From positions 1 to 8,617 of the forward strand of contig DNAD01000063.1 in NCBI GenBank assembly GCA_003484785.1: DNA of 8,617 bases, in the 5' to 3' direction. This stretch comes from Lachnospiraceae bacterium. Its GTDB lineage: Bacteria; Bacillota; Clostridia; Lachnospirales; Lachnospiraceae. Numbering within the stretch: the stretch's first letter is position 1; each line of letters starts with the position of its first letter. The position numbers were made by a program, and so were the translations under genes. Below the pieces are notes generated by a model. The model searched no databases and had not been told where the DNA came from. It was given only the letters and a program-made list of their open reading frames with translations. Positions 8,301 to 8,617 of the stretch are shown in pieces.

Positions 8301-8458
8301 AGATACTGCTGTATCAGCGGGGCATGGATAAAGAGCTCAGGATAAAGACAAGGGACGGAAAGATCTGGCAGCTGATACCAGACGATAAGGACGGAGTGCT
8401 GTATTACAACGGCAAGGAGCTGAATGATCTGTTTGAAGGGCAGATCTATGCCGGATAA
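5303..8458 (+). CDS. Secreted multidomain protein: Cys-rich beta-helix, two RsiV-like (DUF4163/DUF3298-type) modules, calcium-type loop
   Basis: This 1051-aa protein is predicted to be extracellular. Residues 1-29 form a Sec signal peptide: RKR, a hydrophobic core, then cleavage after VRA (26) or VSA (29). No lipobox or cell-wall sorting signal is visible. Residues about 35-268 show short repeated strands of the form 'ED-hydrophobic-L-hydrophobic-E-x-C/D' typical of a right-handed parallel beta-helix, with 12 cysteines between 120 and 264. A charged linker covers 270-304. Residues about 308-533 resemble the lysozyme-binding domain of RsiV and related DUF4163/DUF3298 proteins, with GGAHG at 411-415, SGKDIDLDEV and APSVLVRFEDYPELF. 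Residues about 563-793 are a diverged second copy (TGKDVDLYDV, GPSTVFIGFEEHPEVF) lacking GGAHG. DFNGDGIRE (814-822) is a DxNxDGxxE calcium-type loop, and the last about 80 residues may form a small beta barrel. The substrate or ligand is unknown; no catalytic residues are evident. It lies 73 nt after the helicase gene, with no obvious functional link. Confidence 0.9.
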   Translation: MDRKRSLFFAAGFITAFLLAIVPVRAVSADDKDNFVVEAGNTEEFINAIADDTTIVLKPGVYNVTEYLDSSDPVKEWTGEEKKSGVYRSDSDDGTALLIYDIENLSIVSSDPNNPAEIVCEPRRADVLCFDRCEDILLEGLVMGHTKEPGYCSGDVVSFIRSENILIIDSELYGCGAHALETDYCEDVKLIECDIHDCTYGCVVSRETEELNFIHTQFHDCRDHIMFELAGGKAALIGCSLQNLQGTLTDSKELKLINTEIENCFDDFKDADTGDDETQAESDKPDHKGKPADTEKRSESEETGFPTFTLKSHPMKLVDRNVTLATANYYEIILSDETKEKYPELAQTIEDFNKNWKNEGKAFFEKNEKDIQELMANTGHEFSYEDEIHVAPERIDDLVFSIVMSEYTYLGGAHGDTVFKCFNFDPSSGKDIDLDEVVTDLKGFGRAMFTELSASEEYAEYYRDYPEGEQEFFDAVTPQLDNNGKGLTWALGYEGVWAFFDDYTLGPYAMGAPSVLVRFEDYPELFNDRYVFKGKAPESDPDMMYERDAVPETIRSKRHMPQTLPLSWHQEGFWPENEEDYPEGYSYYTYTDAYTVPEKDYPRLSKRLDELNAEYYDVYDMVLPLLRDEAESEYVKGKEEDFWPVFSRGTDFSLCRADDQILSFAAYNNFSGINDDPTSSVQGINIDVQTGKDVDLYDVITTKEAFMKAFDQSLSENTLYVKKWKDTVRRLTETAFSDDKIISSAESGLSFTVDYQGLMLYYNEEDTGFEGGPSTVFIGFEEHPEVFADTYTNVPVNYASEIAIGDYESVYWYDFNGDGIRESFSLILSKDINDQYLYHLSLRWDDTVVTLDETGAFYNVNAFLMHDTDRDYLYVETTSENDYQTLYVFEITTEAIALVNSTEGCIKFMTYNEDGNGGTGGCLPTNPRKFSMEIIDYTLGTNWLIGDYCVDWVGMPDANSYYLDYIGDYWYIRAAEDIKAVYTDEEDFEEKSGTIKKGTEILLYQRGMDKELRIKTRDGKIWQLIPDDKDGVLYYNGKELNDLFEGQIYAG

Positions 8459-8478
8459 TTGTAACAGTTACTTGTAAC
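8459..8478 (+). repeat. Alternating GTAAC/GTTAC cluster (right boundary motif)
   Basis: Starting right after the stop codon of gene 3, TTGTAAC (8459-8465), AGTTAC (8466-8471) and TTGTAAC (8472-8478) alternate. This gives two overlapping small palindromes: GTAAC-A-GTTAC at 8461-8471 and GTTAC-TT-GTAAC at 8467-8478. The cluster ends 7 bases upstream of a strong -35 box. It has no T tract, so it is not a normal terminator. It could be a regulator site for the downstream tRNA promoter or an element boundary. Confidence 0.5.
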
Positions 8479-8485
8479 TATCCTC

Positions 8486-8514
8486 TTGACATTCGCATGG
8501 ATAAGCTATATATT
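8486..8514 (+). promoter_or_regulatory. Near-consensus sigma-A promoter for the downstream tRNA
   Basis: A perfect -35 TTGACA (8486-8491) is separated by 17 bases from a -10 TATATT (8509-8514), one base off TATAAT. Transcription would begin near 8521, about 70 bases before the tRNA gene at 8590, leaving a leader to be removed by RNase P. This strength and position suit a stable RNA promoter. Confidence 0.85.
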
Positions 8515-8589
8515 AATGTAGTCGATTTTGAGGCATGCAGCAGGTGCAATTGATAAATCCATACCGACTGTAAAGCTATCGGCGGATGC

Positions 8590-8617
8590 GGCGACTTAGC
8601 CAAGTGGTAAGGCGTGG
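8590..8617 (+). tRNA. 5' part of a tRNA gene, probably tRNA-Cys (truncated by window edge)
   Basis: The visible 28 bases fit a tRNA 5' half: acceptor strand GGCGACT (8590-8596), the TA linker, a D stem GCC/GGC and a D loop with the invariant GG (AAGTGGTAA). The combination of GGCGACT with GCCAAGTGGTAAGGC is characteristic of tRNA-Cys in clostridia. The anticodon lies beyond the window, so the isotype is inferred. A strong promoter sits just upstream. Confidence 0.85.

Noticed and set aside
8459..8478. The GTAAC/GTTAC cluster as the transcription terminator of gene 3.
   Set aside because: The stems are about 5 bp with loops of 1-2 bases and no following T run, so termination of gene 3 is not explained by sequence visible here.
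1..8617. CRISPR array, insertion sequence, integrase, prophage genes or a large repeat.
   Set aside because: No regularly spaced repeats, transposase or recombinase motifs, or long inverted repeats were seen; only the short GTTACAA motifs recur.

Overview
The window looks like a chromosomal segment of a low-to-mid GC Firmicute, most likely a Lachnospiraceae-type Clostridium relative. The reasons are strong AGGAGG ribosome binding sites, TTG and GTG starts, a left-hand tRNA end without an encoded CCA, and a SWIM/SNF2 helicase of the clostridial-bacillar type. This placement is inferred from style and gene content only; no search was run.

Layout: the first 21 bases are the 3' end of a tRNA gene (probably tRNA-Asn), followed by a clear intrinsic terminator. 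Three genes follow, all on the + strand. (1) A 562-aa protein of unknown function (141-1829), whose start is best placed at a TTG codon. (2) A 1122-aa SWIM zinc-finger SNF2-family ATPase (1861-5229) with every helicase motif intact. (3) A 1051-aa secreted multidomain protein (5303-8458) with a signal peptide, a cysteine-rich parallel beta-helix, a charged linker, two diverged RsiV-like (DUF4163/DUF3298-type) modules, and a C-terminal part with a DxNxDG calcium-type loop. The last 131 bases before the right-hand tRNA hold a GTAAC/GTTAC repeat cluster and a near-consensus sigma-A promoter. The window ends inside the 5' part of a second tRNA gene (probably tRNA-Cys).

How the genes may work together: genes 1 and 2 are 31 nt apart with no terminator between them and probably form one transcription unit. 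Gene 1 has a possible SAP/Rho-N-like helical segment and a basic tail, so a nucleic-acid-linked role beside the SNF2 motor is a reasonable guess, but not shown. Gene 3 is separated by 73 nt with no convincing terminator. It may be co-transcribed or have its own weak promoter, and its extracellular role seems unrelated to the helicase. The unit as a whole sits between two tRNA genes and is flanked by GTTACAA motifs in opposite orientation at the two ends. It could therefore be an inserted cassette or just a lineage-specific gene block in a tRNA neighbourhood.
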